DNA from: JBDSWU01 sp038230395
GTDB lineage: Bacteria; Patescibacteriota; Saccharimonadia; Saccharimonadales; UBA4665
NCBI GenBank assembly: GCA_038230395.1
Contig: JBBRNI010000001.1
Coordinates: 222,429 to 286,428, forward strand
DNA: 64,000 nt
Direction: 5' to 3'
Each line of letters opens with the position of its first letter. Position 1 is the first letter of the stretch. Made by a program: the position numbers and the translations under genes. Shown one piece after another: positions 40,160 through 48,738 of the stretch. A model generated the notes under the pieces. The model made no database searches. It saw only the letters and a list, made by a program, of their open reading frames with translations, and had not been told where the DNA came from.

Positions 40160-40804
40160 ATGAGAGATCTTCACACCTCAGGTACAATCCCACAATGGGA
40201 GCAGATATCTGAACCGCAGCACAGATTTCAGAAGGTTGCTCGAGAGACATACGGAGTCGTAACACCAGCTAACGCTGTCACAGTCGCTGGTTTTGTTCTG
40301 GTTATAAGTGGTTTAATAGACTTATCTCGGGGCAATCGTCGCAAGGCTATAACTAAAATAGCAGCTGGACGCAGTCTTGACCTAGTAGATGGAGCTGTTG
40401 CCAAGGCAACTGGTACTATGAGCCCGCTCGGCGAGGCACTTGATGCAGGGCTTGATAAAGTCTCAATGGCTGCAAGTCTTGCCGTGCTACACAAATCAGA
40501 AGACTTACCGAAAGGTCTGCTACGTTTGTTCGCGGCGCGTGATCTAGGCATGGCAGTTTTAACAGTAGTCGGTAAACTAAGGGGCGTACATCCGCACCCA
40601 AACGAAGCTAGCAAAACGGCCACTTTTCATCAATGGATGGCAGCTGGAAGCATGCTAATTGCTGCCGAACTAAATGACACCGAAAAGCCAGAGCTAGCGC
40701 TGACAGCTAAACTCGCTGGAACTGTCTTAACCGGATTATTCATTGTCAAATCACTTGATGGTTTTCGAGGTCTGGCTGAGCAGGCCTTTCAACAACCTGA
40801 GTAA
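40160..40804 (+). CDS. CDP-alcohol phosphatidyltransferase family protein
   Basis: A 214-residue membrane enzyme. The family motif D-G-x2-A-R-x8-G-x3-D-x3-D is seen as LVDGAVAKATGTMSPLGEAL followed by DAGLDK (residues 76-101), with Lys instead of the usual Arg. Several hydrophobic helices follow. It should join a CDP-linked lipid to an alcohol head group in phospholipid synthesis. The alcohol acceptor (glycerol-P, inositol-P or other) is unknown. Confidence 0.8.
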   Translation: MRDLHTSGTIPQWEQISEPQHRFQKVARETYGVVTPANAVTVAGFVLVISGLIDLSRGNRRKAITKIAAGRSLDLVDGAVAKATGTMSPLGEALDAGLDKVSMAASLAVLHKSEDLPKGLLRLFAARDLGMAVLTVVGKLRGVHPHPNEASKTATFHQWMAAGSMLIAAELNDTEKPELALTAKLAGTVLTGLFIVKSLDGFRGLAEQAFQQPE

Positions 40805-40908
40805 TAACGACTTTCTAAGCATGAGGTCCGGTGCAGCCTTAACCGTCATGCGCGTGAAACTATATTTGATACCCTAATTACACAACATCGTAGGCTCGCC
40901 AGCTAGTC

Positions 40909-40914
40909 TATAAT
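40909..40914 (+). promoter_or_regulatory. -10 element of dnaX
   Basis: TATAAT, 9 nt before the dnaX ATG; the mRNA should carry only a few untranslated bases. Confidence 0.55.
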
Positions 40915-40923
40915 GCTTAGATT

Positions 40924-42405
40924 ATGGGGCAGGCGTTATACCGAAAGTACCGTTCAAGATCTTTAGATGAGATAGTTGGGCAAGAACATATCACCGAAAC
41001 ACTCAGCACAGCGCTGAAAACCGGTCGAATTAGTCATGCCTACTTGTTTACAGGCCCGCGTGGCGTCGGCAAAACATCAATAGCCCGCATCTTGGCGCAC
41101 GAGATAAACGGCCTGCCATATACCAATGACAGTACGCACATGGACATAATTGAGATTGACGCGGCCAGTAATCGTCGGATTGATGAGATTCGTGAGTTGC
41201 GCGATAAGGTATATATTGCTCCAACCAGTGCCAAATATAAGGTATATATCATTGATGAAGTGCATATGCTCACCAAAGAAGCTTTTAACGCACTGCTTAA
41301 GACGCTCGAGGAGCCGCCGGCTCACGTTGTGTTCATTCTTGCCACTACTGATATGCATAAGTTGCCTGAGACTATTGTCAGCCGAACGCAGCACTATAGC
41401 TTTAAGCCGGCTGAGACAACCAAGGCTGTAGACTTATTAAGGACAATCGCAACCAAAGAACAGATTAATATTGATGACGAGGCCTTAGCATTTTTGGCTG
41501 AACACGGTGGTGGCAGCTTCCGGGATAGTGTCAGTATGCTTGATCAGGCCAGTAACAATGGCTCGAAAGTCACGATTACTGATGTCCAGCGCTTACTAGG
41601 TGTTCCATCTAAGGAGGCGGTTGAAACGTTGTTACATACTGCGGGCAGCTCAAGTTCATCAGCCGAAATTATGACGCAACTAGTAGCCCTATACGACCAG
41701 GGTTTCCAAGCGCCAGCAATTGCCAAGCAGATTGCCGGATTGTTGCGAGGGCAAATAGCAGGTAGCAGTCTGGTAATGCCATATGAAACAGCCCTGCGAC
41801 TATTAACCAAGCTACTTGAAGTTCCGATTGCCTACGATAGCGCTCGATACTTAGAAATTTGCTTGCTACAAATGCAAGTGGGTGCAACCTATAGCAGCGT
41901 CCCCGTCGTAATAGCTGCTGAAACCGATTCTAAAATTGAAGCCGAGGTACAGACAGTAGACGAGAATAAAATCGAGTCTAAGATAACAGCTAAGAAGGCG
42001 GCGCTGACAGAAGCAGAGTCAACTGTGCCAAAATCACCTATGACGGAACAGAGCTCTGATGACGCCGAAAACTGGCAGCAAATATTAACGGTGCTCAAAG
42101 CCAAGCATAATACCCTATACGGCTTGTTGCGCATGGCCCAGCCAGATTTTAGTAAAAAAGGGCAACTGTGTTTGACCTTCGCTTTTGATTTCCACCGCAA
42201 ACGGGTGAGTGATGTCCAAAACCAGTCAAAGCTGCATGACATCATCAAAGAGGTAACTGGCCACAATCTCAAAATTGAATGTTTGTTCGACAAAACTGGC
42301 GCGGTGGCGACTGCTTCCAATGCAGGGTCTACGACAGCAAAGACAGTAAGCGCCAGCTTTACAAACATTAGCAATATTTTCGGCGGTGGCGAACTGGTAG
42401 AATAA
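40924..42405 (+). CDS. dnaX: DNA polymerase III subunit gamma/tau
   Basis: A 493-residue clamp-loader ATPase. It begins QALYRKYRSRSLDEIVGQEH. Walker A is FTGPRGVGKTSIAR, Walker B IIDEVHML, sensor 1 ILATTD, and an SRC-like SRTQHY motif follows. Between Walker A and B, where most DnaX proteins carry a four-Cys zinc module (C-x8-C-x2-C-x2-C), this one has HEINGLPYTNDSTHMDII with no Cys. The C-terminal tau-like part ends FGGGELVE. It loads the sliding clamp and holds the replisome together. Start of a cluster with dnaB, ybaB, recR. Confidence 0.95.
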   Translation: MGQALYRKYRSRSLDEIVGQEHITETLSTALKTGRISHAYLFTGPRGVGKTSIARILAHEINGLPYTNDSTHMDIIEIDAASNRRIDEIRELRDKVYIAPTSAKYKVYIIDEVHMLTKEAFNALLKTLEEPPAHVVFILATTDMHKLPETIVSRTQHYSFKPAETTKAVDLLRTIATKEQINIDDEALAFLAEHGGGSFRDSVSMLDQASNNGSKVTITDVQRLLGVPSKEAVETLLHTAGSSSSSAEIMTQLVALYDQGFQAPAIAKQIAGLLRGQIAGSSLVMPYETALRLLTKLLEVPIAYDSARYLEICLLQMQVGATYSSVPVVIAAETDSKIEAEVQTVDENKIESKITAKKAALTEAESTVPKSPMTEQSSDDAENWQQILTVLKAKHNTLYGLLRMAQPDFSKKGQLCLTFAFDFHRKRVSDVQNQSKLHDIIKEVTGHNLKIECLFDKTGAVATASNAGSTTAKTVSASFTNISNIFGGGELVE

Positions 42406-42452
42406 CCATATATAAGCGATTAGCGAGCTACGTAAAGAGGGAAATACGAACG

Positions 42453-43820
42453 ATGGAACCACACAAAGGTCAAACGCAACAGCAACCACAAAACCTAGAA
42501 GCCGAAGCCTCGCTGCTCGGCGCTATTTTGATTGACAGTGACGCCATCGTGAAGATCGCGGACGCTGTAAGTGCTCGCGATTTTTATGACCCAAAACACT
42601 CGCGAATTTATGAATCCTTGGTGCAGCTCTACGAACATCACGAGGCCATAGACGTCCTAACCTTGTCAGATAAACTAAAAAACAACGGACATCTAGATAT
42701 GATAGGTGGCGCATCTTATTTAACAGAGCTAACTAACTTCGTTCCAACGGCCGCTAACGTCGAACAATATGCCGAAATTGTAGCCCAAAAGGGTGTAAGA
42801 CGACGTATGATCGCTGCCAGCAAAGATATCGTTAATTTGGGCTTTGACGAATCAAAGCAACTAAAAGAGCTCATCGAAGAGGCAGAAACCCGCCTGTTTG
42901 AGGTAAGCCAGCAGCATGTCAAACAAACACTTGTCAGTATCGAAACGGTGCTGGCCGACAGCTTTGACAGGCTTGATGACCTCCACAAAGATAAGCAAAA
43001 GATTCGTGGTGTTTCAACCGGTTTCAAGGACATGGATAACCTATTAGCTGGCTTCCAAAAATCTGACCTATTTATCTTGGCCGCTCGTCCATCTATGGGT
43101 AAGACCGCATTAGCCCTCAATTTCGCTCGCAATATCGGCCTACAACCAAACCAGCCAGTCCTTATATTCAGCCTAGAAATGAGCAAAGAACAGTTGGTCG
43201 ACCGCTTGCTATCAATGGTTTCAGAAGTCGACGCCTGGGCTCTACGCACCGGTAATCTAACTGACTCAGACTTTGAAAAAATCGGCCAAGCGATGGGTAC
43301 GCTCAGTGAATCGCAGATCTATATTGATGACACCCCTGGCATTACCGTCAGCGATCTGCGCACCAAAGCCCGACGTGAAGCTCATCAGCATGACTTGGGA
43401 CTTATCATCGTAGACTACTTACAACTCATGAGCGGAGGAAGCCGCTTTAGCAGCGATGGAAATCGAGTTCAAGAAATCTCCGAAATATCTCGTGGGCTCA
43501 AAGGTATTGCCCGCGAACTCAATGTACCAGTCTTGGCACTGAGTCAGCTTAGTCGCTCGGTCGAAAACCGAAGCCCACAAATTCCTCAGTTGTCTGACCT
43601 TCGTGAATCAGGTTCAATCGAGCAAGACGCTGATGTTGTAGCATTCATATACCGCGAGGAGTACTACAACCCCGAAACGGATCGTAAAAAAATAGCTGAT
43701 ATTTTTATCAAAAAACACCGTAATGGACCAACCGGCGCGGTCGAATTAAGATTTGAAAACGAGAAACAGCGCTTCAGCAATCTGGACACTCGCCACAGTA
43801 GCAGTCCTTTTGGTGAATAA
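42453..43820 (+). CDS. dnaB: Replicative DNA helicase
   Basis: A 455-residue DnaB. The N-terminal domain starts PQNLEAEASLLGAILIDSDA. The RecA-like domain has Walker A LAARPSMGKTALALNFARN, LIIVDYLQLMSG for Walker B, and LSQLSRSVENR with DLRESGSIEQDADVVAFIYR at the end. It unwinds DNA ahead of the fork. GAGGGA precedes the ATG. Its placement next to dnaX suggests coordinated replisome expression. Confidence 0.96.
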   Translation: MEPHKGQTQQQPQNLEAEASLLGAILIDSDAIVKIADAVSARDFYDPKHSRIYESLVQLYEHHEAIDVLTLSDKLKNNGHLDMIGGASYLTELTNFVPTAANVEQYAEIVAQKGVRRRMIAASKDIVNLGFDESKQLKELIEEAETRLFEVSQQHVKQTLVSIETVLADSFDRLDDLHKDKQKIRGVSTGFKDMDNLLAGFQKSDLFILAARPSMGKTALALNFARNIGLQPNQPVLIFSLEMSKEQLVDRLLSMVSEVDAWALRTGNLTDSDFEKIGQAMGTLSESQIYIDDTPGITVSDLRTKARREAHQHDLGLIIVDYLQLMSGGSRFSSDGNRVQEISEISRGLKGIARELNVPVLALSQLSRSVENRSPQIPQLSDLRESGSIEQDADVVAFIYREEYYNPETDRKKIADIFIKKHRNGPTGAVELRFENEKQRFSNLDTRHSSSPFGE

Positions 43821-43834
43821 GGTCATGGGCAGGG

Positions 43835-43840
43835 TATAAT
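43835..43840 (+). promoter_or_regulatory. -10 element before the GT39-like gene
   Basis: TATAAT, 10 nt before the ATG at 43851; a very short or no untranslated leader is expected. Confidence 0.5.
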
Positions 43841-43850
43841 AACCATAAGC

Positions 43851-45068
43851 ATGAAACAACCCAATCTTAATTTACGCAAGTTACGAAATATTACTAAGTT
43901 TATGACTAACCATGTCCGTGCGCTGACATTTCTTACGCTTGCACTGGCAGTTGTATCTGGCCTGTTGTTGTATAGGCTTGGAACAATTGTCCCCGGTCTC
44001 AGTCCTATCGAACAGGCTAGCAGTAGAGCCATCTATGGGGGGAATGGCCTTTACCATCATCCATTTGACCTTCCGCTAGGCATTGTTCGATCAGTTGTCT
44101 TCTCGCTCACTAACCACCATGGCGCCTTTCTAAGTCGATTACCAAATACGTTATTTGGCCTGATGAGTGTTGGGCTAGTTGGGGTTTTGATAAAGTTTTG
44201 GCATGGCAATCGCACGGCTGTGCTAGCAACAGCGTTATATGCTTGCAATGCTTGGCTTCTACACATAAGCCGATTAGCTAGTAACGACGTACTGTATATG
44301 TGGGCCATACCACTGCTGCTGGTTATACAGCTTTTGATGCTACGCTACGGGCAACGCCGGTTGGTGCTTTTTGGTAGCATGGCCACTTGTGGACTTTTAC
44401 TATACATTCCGGGCATGATATGGTTCGTGATTCTTAGCTTGTATTGGCAACGCGCAGCCATACAGGCTGGTTGGATGCAATTTACTCGTCAGTGGCAACA
44501 AGGACTGTATCTACTGAGCGGCCTCGTCTGGCTACCATTATTGATCGCGCGGATAAGTAGCTTAAATAGTCTGAAAACCTGGCTTGGCTTGCCACAACAT
44601 TTTGATATTTCACTGATTGGCCATCAGCTGGCATTTATACCGGTTCATTTGTTCATCCGGGGCCCAATTGACTCTCAGCGTTGGCTTGGTCATGCACCAC
44701 TGCTAGATATCTTTAGCCTAACTGTGGTCTTGACTGGTATATGGTTCTACGTTAATCATTTTAGAGCAACACGCAGTCGTTTACTTGGTAGCTATTGTCT
44801 AGTAGGCATAGTCTTGGTTGCGTTTGGCGGGCCAGTTGGGCTGAGCGTATTAGTACCACTACTTTACTTCTTCGCGGCTACGGGTATAGCCTACTTGTTG
44901 CATGAATGGTTGCGAGTCTTCCCAAGGAACCCGATTGCTCGCAAACTAGGCATCGGCCTGGTAGCCTTGGCTGTACTGGTAAGCTGTAGCTATAATTTAC
45001 GAGCTTACTTTGTCGCGTGGCCCCATGACCAGACAACGCTGAGCACATTTGCTATACTACAACCATAA
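43851..45068 (+). CDS. Polytopic membrane glycosyltransferase-like protein (GT39/PMT type)
   Basis: A 405-residue protein with about ten membrane helices. The first extracytoplasmic loop (LGTIVPGLSPIEQASSRAIY) and the HISRLASNDVLYMWAIPLLL region, after TALYACNAWLL, resemble GT-C enzymes of the dolichyl-phosphate-mannose transferase/ArnT group. The usual catalytic D-E in the first loop is not clear. Likely moves a sugar from a polyprenyl donor on the outer face of the membrane. A TATAAT lies 10 nt before the ATG. Confidence 0.65.
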   Translation: MKQPNLNLRKLRNITKFMTNHVRALTFLTLALAVVSGLLLYRLGTIVPGLSPIEQASSRAIYGGNGLYHHPFDLPLGIVRSVVFSLTNHHGAFLSRLPNTLFGLMSVGLVGVLIKFWHGNRTAVLATALYACNAWLLHISRLASNDVLYMWAIPLLLVIQLLMLRYGQRRLVLFGSMATCGLLLYIPGMIWFVILSLYWQRAAIQAGWMQFTRQWQQGLYLLSGLVWLPLLIARISSLNSLKTWLGLPQHFDISLIGHQLAFIPVHLFIRGPIDSQRWLGHAPLLDIFSLTVVLTGIWFYVNHFRATRSRLLGSYCLVGIVLVAFGGPVGLSVLVPLLYFFAATGIAYLLHEWLRVFPRNPIARKLGIGLVALAVLVSCSYNLRAYFVAWPHDQTTLSTFAILQP

Positions 45069-45085
45069 CTGAGGGAGTTACTACC

Positions 45086-45379
45086 ATGAGTCGATTCGAC
45101 CAAGCCAAGATGTTAATGCGCGTCAAGAAAATTCAGAAAGAACTACAGAACCAGATCATAGTCGTTGAGAAAGGTGATGGCGCTGTAAAAGTTGAAATTA
45201 CTGGTGAACAGAAACTCAAAAAAGTACGAATTGACCCGGAATATGTTGACCTTTCTGATATTGGACAGCTGGAACGCTGGGTTGAGGACGCTGTAAAGGA
45301 AGCAATTGCTGAGTCCCAGCGTATTGCTGCCGAAAAGATGCAACCAATGATGGGCGCATTAGGTGATTTAGGGCTGTAA
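45086..45379 (+). CDS. ybaB: YbaB/EbfC-family nucleoid-associated protein
   Basis: A 97-residue protein with helices MSRFDQAKMLMRVKKIQKEL and WVEDAVKEAIAESQRIAAEK flanking a three-strand sheet (GAVKVEITGEQKLKKVRIDP), ending MQPMMGALGDLGL. It binds DNA as a dimer. dnaX-ybaB-recR order is common in bacteria; here dnaB and a membrane gene are inserted. GAGGGAG is the Shine-Dalgarno. Confidence 0.92.
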   Translation: MSRFDQAKMLMRVKKIQKELQNQIIVVEKGDGAVKVEITGEQKLKKVRIDPEYVDLSDIGQLERWVEDAVKEAIAESQRIAAEKMQPMMGALGDLGL

Positions 45380-45399
45380 GCGGACTTCGTTAGCACGTT

Positions 45400-46005
45400 A
45401 TGCAGATGTTACCGCCGGCACTGACGGACTTGATAGAAGCATTCGGGCTTTTGCCTGGCGTTGGCCCGCGCACTGCCGAACGCTACGCTTATTACCTAGT
45501 ACGTCATGCCAGTAACTCGGCCGATCGCATGGCAGACGCGCTGACGCACCTATCAGGCGGGATTGGCTATTGCGCGAAAACCTTCGCCCTCGTACCGGCC
45601 GGCCAAGAACTGTCTGCCATGTATACCGATCCTCGCCGCGATAAGACAACGATCGCCGTAGTGGCCGAGCCCTTTGATTTAGTAGCGTTAGAAAAGACTG
45701 GGCAATTTAACGGCACTTACCACGTGCTGGGTGGTCTGGTGTCACCGATTGATGGTATAGGCCCAGAACAACTACACATTGAGGAATTGGTTAAACGTAT
45801 AGATGAAGATGAGGTAGTAGAAATCATTTTAGCTACCAATGCTAGCGTTGAAGGCGAATCGACGGCCTTATACATTCAGCAACAGATTGGTGAGCGTCCA
45901 GTGCGCATTACCCGCTTAGCAAGAGGACTATCAGTTGGCGTTGACCTGGAGTACGCTGACCAGATTACGCTTGGTAGGGCTCTTGAGGGTCGACAGACTA
46001 TATAA
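45400..46005 (+). CDS. recR: Recombination protein RecR
   Basis: A 201-residue RecR. The helix-hairpin-helix is LIEAFGLLPGVGPRTAERYA and the Toprim domain runs from TTIAVVAEPFDLVALEKTGQ through GGLVSPIDGIGPEQL to EIILATNASVEGE. The zinc finger between them is degenerate: only one Cys (IGYC) is left of the usual four, the others being replaced in the segment up to YTDPRR. It acts with RecO in gap repair. It may fold without zinc, as the DnaX here also seems to. Confidence 0.93.
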   Translation: MQMLPPALTDLIEAFGLLPGVGPRTAERYAYYLVRHASNSADRMADALTHLSGGIGYCAKTFALVPAGQELSAMYTDPRRDKTTIAVVAEPFDLVALEKTGQFNGTYHVLGGLVSPIDGIGPEQLHIEELVKRIDEDEVVEIILATNASVEGESTALYIQQQIGERPVRITRLARGLSVGVDLEYADQITLGRALEGRQTI

Positions 46006-46115
46006 TCCGAGGCGGTTAGCTCTTAGCAGAGTCGTTTACGTTGATGCTTTTAACAGAGATATACAGAATGACCTACATTATTTTGTACATGCTTGCCAGA
46101 GTGGTCTATACCAAA

Positions 46116-46160
46116 GTGTACCTTTTAGCGTACCTTTTAGTGTACTTTTTAGCGTATACC
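46116..46160 (+). repeat. Tandem direct repeat, 12-bp unit, three copies plus a partial one
   Basis: Units GTGTACCTTTTAGC, GTACCTTTTAGT, GTACTTTTTAGC and a final GTATACC follow each other without gaps. A closely similar sequence is at 38739-38772. The regular 12-bp period is near one DNA turn, so binding of a protein on one face is possible. Confidence 0.65.
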
Positions 46161-46289
46161 GCCAGTTTACATATACTTAAAACCGTCTGTTAATTTCTGG
46201 AAGGTATGGTATCCACTTCCGAATGATTTAAAATAATCGAATATAGCTATAGCGGAAGTAATGGGGATAGGCACAACGGTAGTTTTAAA

Positions 46290-46318
46290 TAGGCAAAAGT
46301 TAATTTACAGATTACAAT
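46290..46318 (+). promoter_or_regulatory. Promoter of nrnA-cysS
   Basis: TAGGCA, 17-bp spacer, TACAAT, then 7 nt to the ATG at 46326; leaderless. Confidence 0.5.
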
Positions 46319-46325
46319 TAAAGTA

Positions 46326-47375
46326 ATGTACGAGCAGTTAGAACAAATACGACGGATCATCGAGACCGCGCATACAATCGTGGTTATTCAAGCCGATAAC
46401 CCCGATGCTGATAGCCTTGGTAGCGCGTTGGCGCTAGAATCAATTTTGGGTGAGCTCGGCAAAGAGCCTTACCTGTACTGCGGCGTGGATATCCCCGGCT
46501 ATTTGCGATACATGGCTGGCTGGGACAGAGTCCAAAGGGATTTACCTAACCAATTTGACGCCAGTATCATTGTTGATGCTTCGACTATGACCTTACTCGA
46601 AAAACTCCAAGAATCAGGACACATGGGCTGGGTGGCCAGCAAACCGTGTATCGTGCTTGATCATCATGCTACCGTCGAAAACCCTATCAATTTCGCCAGT
46701 GTAAGTATTATTGACGCCACCAGATCGTCAGCCGGTGAACTTATTATGCGCCTGACTCAACAACTTGGCTGGGCACTGCCATTAACTGCTATGGAAAATA
46801 TTACAACTTCTATACTTGGTGATACTCAGGGTCTTAGCAATCAGTTGACCAGTGCTGAAACATACCGTGTGATGGCCGAGCTAACAGATGGCGGGGTAGA
46901 TCGCCCAAAACTCGAGGAACTACGTAGAGCGGCAACCAAGATGCCAGCCATAATTATGCATTACAAGGGCGAACTGCTGCGCCGGGCTGAATTATCTCGT
47001 GACAATAGTATCGCAACCGTTACCATTCCTCAGGATGAAATTACCAAATTTAGCCCTTTATATAATCCTGGACCTCTTGTGCAGGGTGACTTGCTTCAGA
47101 CACAGGACGTACTGGTGGCGATTGTCTTCAAAACTTATGACGACGGTAAGATAACCGCCGCTATTCGCTGCAACGCCAGCGCAGCAATTGCCGCAGACCT
47201 AGCTAGCAGCCTGGGTGGCGGTGGCCATGCCTATGCTAGTGGCTTCAAAATTACTTCTGGCAAGCCATTTAACGAAGTGAAATTAGAGTGTCTACGAACG
47301 GCGGCTGAACTACTCGATAAACTTAACATGGAAAAACCAAATGAAACTGTACAATACGCTTACTCGACAGACTGA
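46326..47375 (+). CDS. nrnA: DHH-family phosphoesterase (NrnA/RecJ-like)
   Basis: A 349-residue DHH/DHHA1 protein. Motifs: VVIQADNPDADSLGSALAL (D-x-D), ASIIVDAS, IVLDHHATVENP (D-H-H), and DHHA1 with SLGGGGHAYASGF. It likely degrades short oligoribonucleotides and/or pAp or cyclic dinucleotide products in the cytoplasm. It overlaps cysS by 35 nt, so the two are cotranscribed. Confidence 0.85.
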   Translation: MYEQLEQIRRIIETAHTIVVIQADNPDADSLGSALALESILGELGKEPYLYCGVDIPGYLRYMAGWDRVQRDLPNQFDASIIVDASTMTLLEKLQESGHMGWVASKPCIVLDHHATVENPINFASVSIIDATRSSAGELIMRLTQQLGWALPLTAMENITTSILGDTQGLSNQLTSAETYRVMAELTDGGVDRPKLEELRRAATKMPAIIMHYKGELLRRAELSRDNSIATVTIPQDEITKFSPLYNPGPLVQGDLLQTQDVLVAIVFKTYDDGKITAAIRCNASAAIAADLASSLGGGGHAYASGFKITSGKPFNEVKLECLRTAAELLDKLNMEKPNETVQYAYSTD

Positions 47376-48738
47376 TACGATAACTCCTATTAACTCAGGC
47401 AAGCTGGGCATCTATACCTGTGGTCCAACCGTCTATGATTACGCCCACATCGGCCACTGGTTTACTTACATTCGCATGGACACGCTTGTTCGGGCCTTAC
47501 GCGCTGAAGGCTATGAGACAACGTGGGTTATGAACATAACAGATGTTGGCCACTTAGTGAGTGACGCCGATGACGGCGAAGATAAGCTCGAAAAGGGCGC
47601 TAAGCGTGAAGGCAAAACTGCCTGGGAGGTAGCTGAGTTTTATACCAAGGATTTCTTGGAATGCATGGAACAGCTACATATTTTGGAGCCAACAAAAATT
47701 GTCAAAGCAACAGACCACATTGCTGAACAGATCAAACTTATTGAGCGGCTTGAAACCAATGGCTATACCTACGTCATAGATGACGGCGTCTACTACGACA
47801 CTAGCAAATTTGAGGGATACGCCTCATTTGCCGCCTTAGATCTCGATGAACAACAGGCCGGAGTCAGAGTTAAGATTAATAATCAGAAAAAGCATCAAAG
47901 CGACTTTGCCTTGTGGAAGTTCTCGCCACAAGACCACAAACGCGACATGGAGTGGAGCAGCCCATGGGGAACTGGTTTCCCTGGTTGGCACATTGAGTGT
48001 TCTGCTATGAGCATGGAATACCTTGGTGAATCATTTGACATCCACACCGGTGGCATCGACCATATTCCTGTACATCATACCAATGAAATCGCGCAGTCAG
48101 AAGCCGCGACCGGCAAGCGTTTTGCTAACTATTGGCTCCATAGCAACCACGTAACCGTTGAAGGCGAAAAGATCTCCAAGTCTCTATCTAACGGAGTACG
48201 CTTACAGACTCTCGTCGAGCAAGGTTTTACCGCGCAGGCCGTCCGTTTACACGTCTTAGAATCACACTACCGTAGCCAATCTAAATTCAGCATTGATAGC
48301 TTGCAGGGCAGCGCTAACCGCCTGAAACACTGGCAGCAGGTTGCGCAACTCGCGTGGCAGCCTCAAATACAAATCCAAGCAATATCGAGAGACATACATG
48401 TAATCGCCGAAGAAATTAAATCCGCGCTTTCTAATGATCTCAATACTCCTCAGGTCTTAAGCATCATTGACGAACTATTTTCTCATGTTGAAACAGGCCT
48501 ACTCACTGCTGATGATGTTAAGCCATTCAAAGAGTTTCTAGATTACCTACAATCTATACTGGGCATTGAGTTATCCGAAGAAGATATCAGTTCTGCCGAC
48601 AAAGAACTCATACAATCTCGCAAGATTGCTCGTGACAACAAAGACTGGTCTAAATCAGATGAACTTCGTGACCAGTTGCTAACTAGTAACATCGGCGTTC
48701 GTGACACTTCAAGCGGACCAATATGGTTTAGACTTTAG
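47341..48738 (+). CDS. cysS: Cysteinyl-tRNA synthetase
   Basis: A 465-residue class I synthetase. The HIGH motif is in YDYAHIGHWFTYIRMDTL, and KMSKS appears as EKISKSLSNGV. The zinc ligands look kept: Cys in YTCGPTVYD, Cys in HIECSAMS, and His/Glu in HTNEIAQSE. It charges tRNA-Cys. The long overlap with nrnA implies translational coupling. It converges on the AI-2E family gene with an 11-nt overlap. Confidence 0.96.
   Translation: MKLYNTLTRQTDTITPINSGKLGIYTCGPTVYDYAHIGHWFTYIRMDTLVRALRAEGYETTWVMNITDVGHLVSDADDGEDKLEKGAKREGKTAWEVAEFYTKDFLECMEQLHILEPTKIVKATDHIAEQIKLIERLETNGYTYVIDDGVYYDTSKFEGYASFAALDLDEQQAGVRVKINNQKKHQSDFALWKFSPQDHKRDMEWSSPWGTGFPGWHIECSAMSMEYLGESFDIHTGGIDHIPVHHTNEIAQSEAATGKRFANYWLHSNHVTVEGEKISKSLSNGVRLQTLVEQGFTAQAVRLHVLESHYRSQSKFSIDSLQGSANRLKHWQQVAQLAWQPQIQIQAISRDIHVIAEEIKSALSNDLNTPQVLSIIDELFSHVETGLLTADDVKPFKEFLDYLQSILGIELSEEDISSADKELIQSRKIARDNKDWSKSDELRDQLLTSNIGVRDTSSGPIWFRL

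Larger units (their letters stand above)
46006..46325. other. 320-bp non-coding stretch with iterated repeats
   Basis: Holds the triple repeat at 46116-46160, an inverted pair ACTTCCG (46215-46221) / CGGAAGT (46253-46259) with 31 bp between, and the nrnA promoter at 46290-46318. No convincing gene; the open frames are short and repeat-driven. Confidence 0.5.

Noticed and set aside
41040..41276. Programmed frameshift in dnaX producing gamma
   Set aside because: No A-AAA-AAG type slippery heptamer with a following hairpin was seen in the usual region; the single frame gives a complete tau-like protein.
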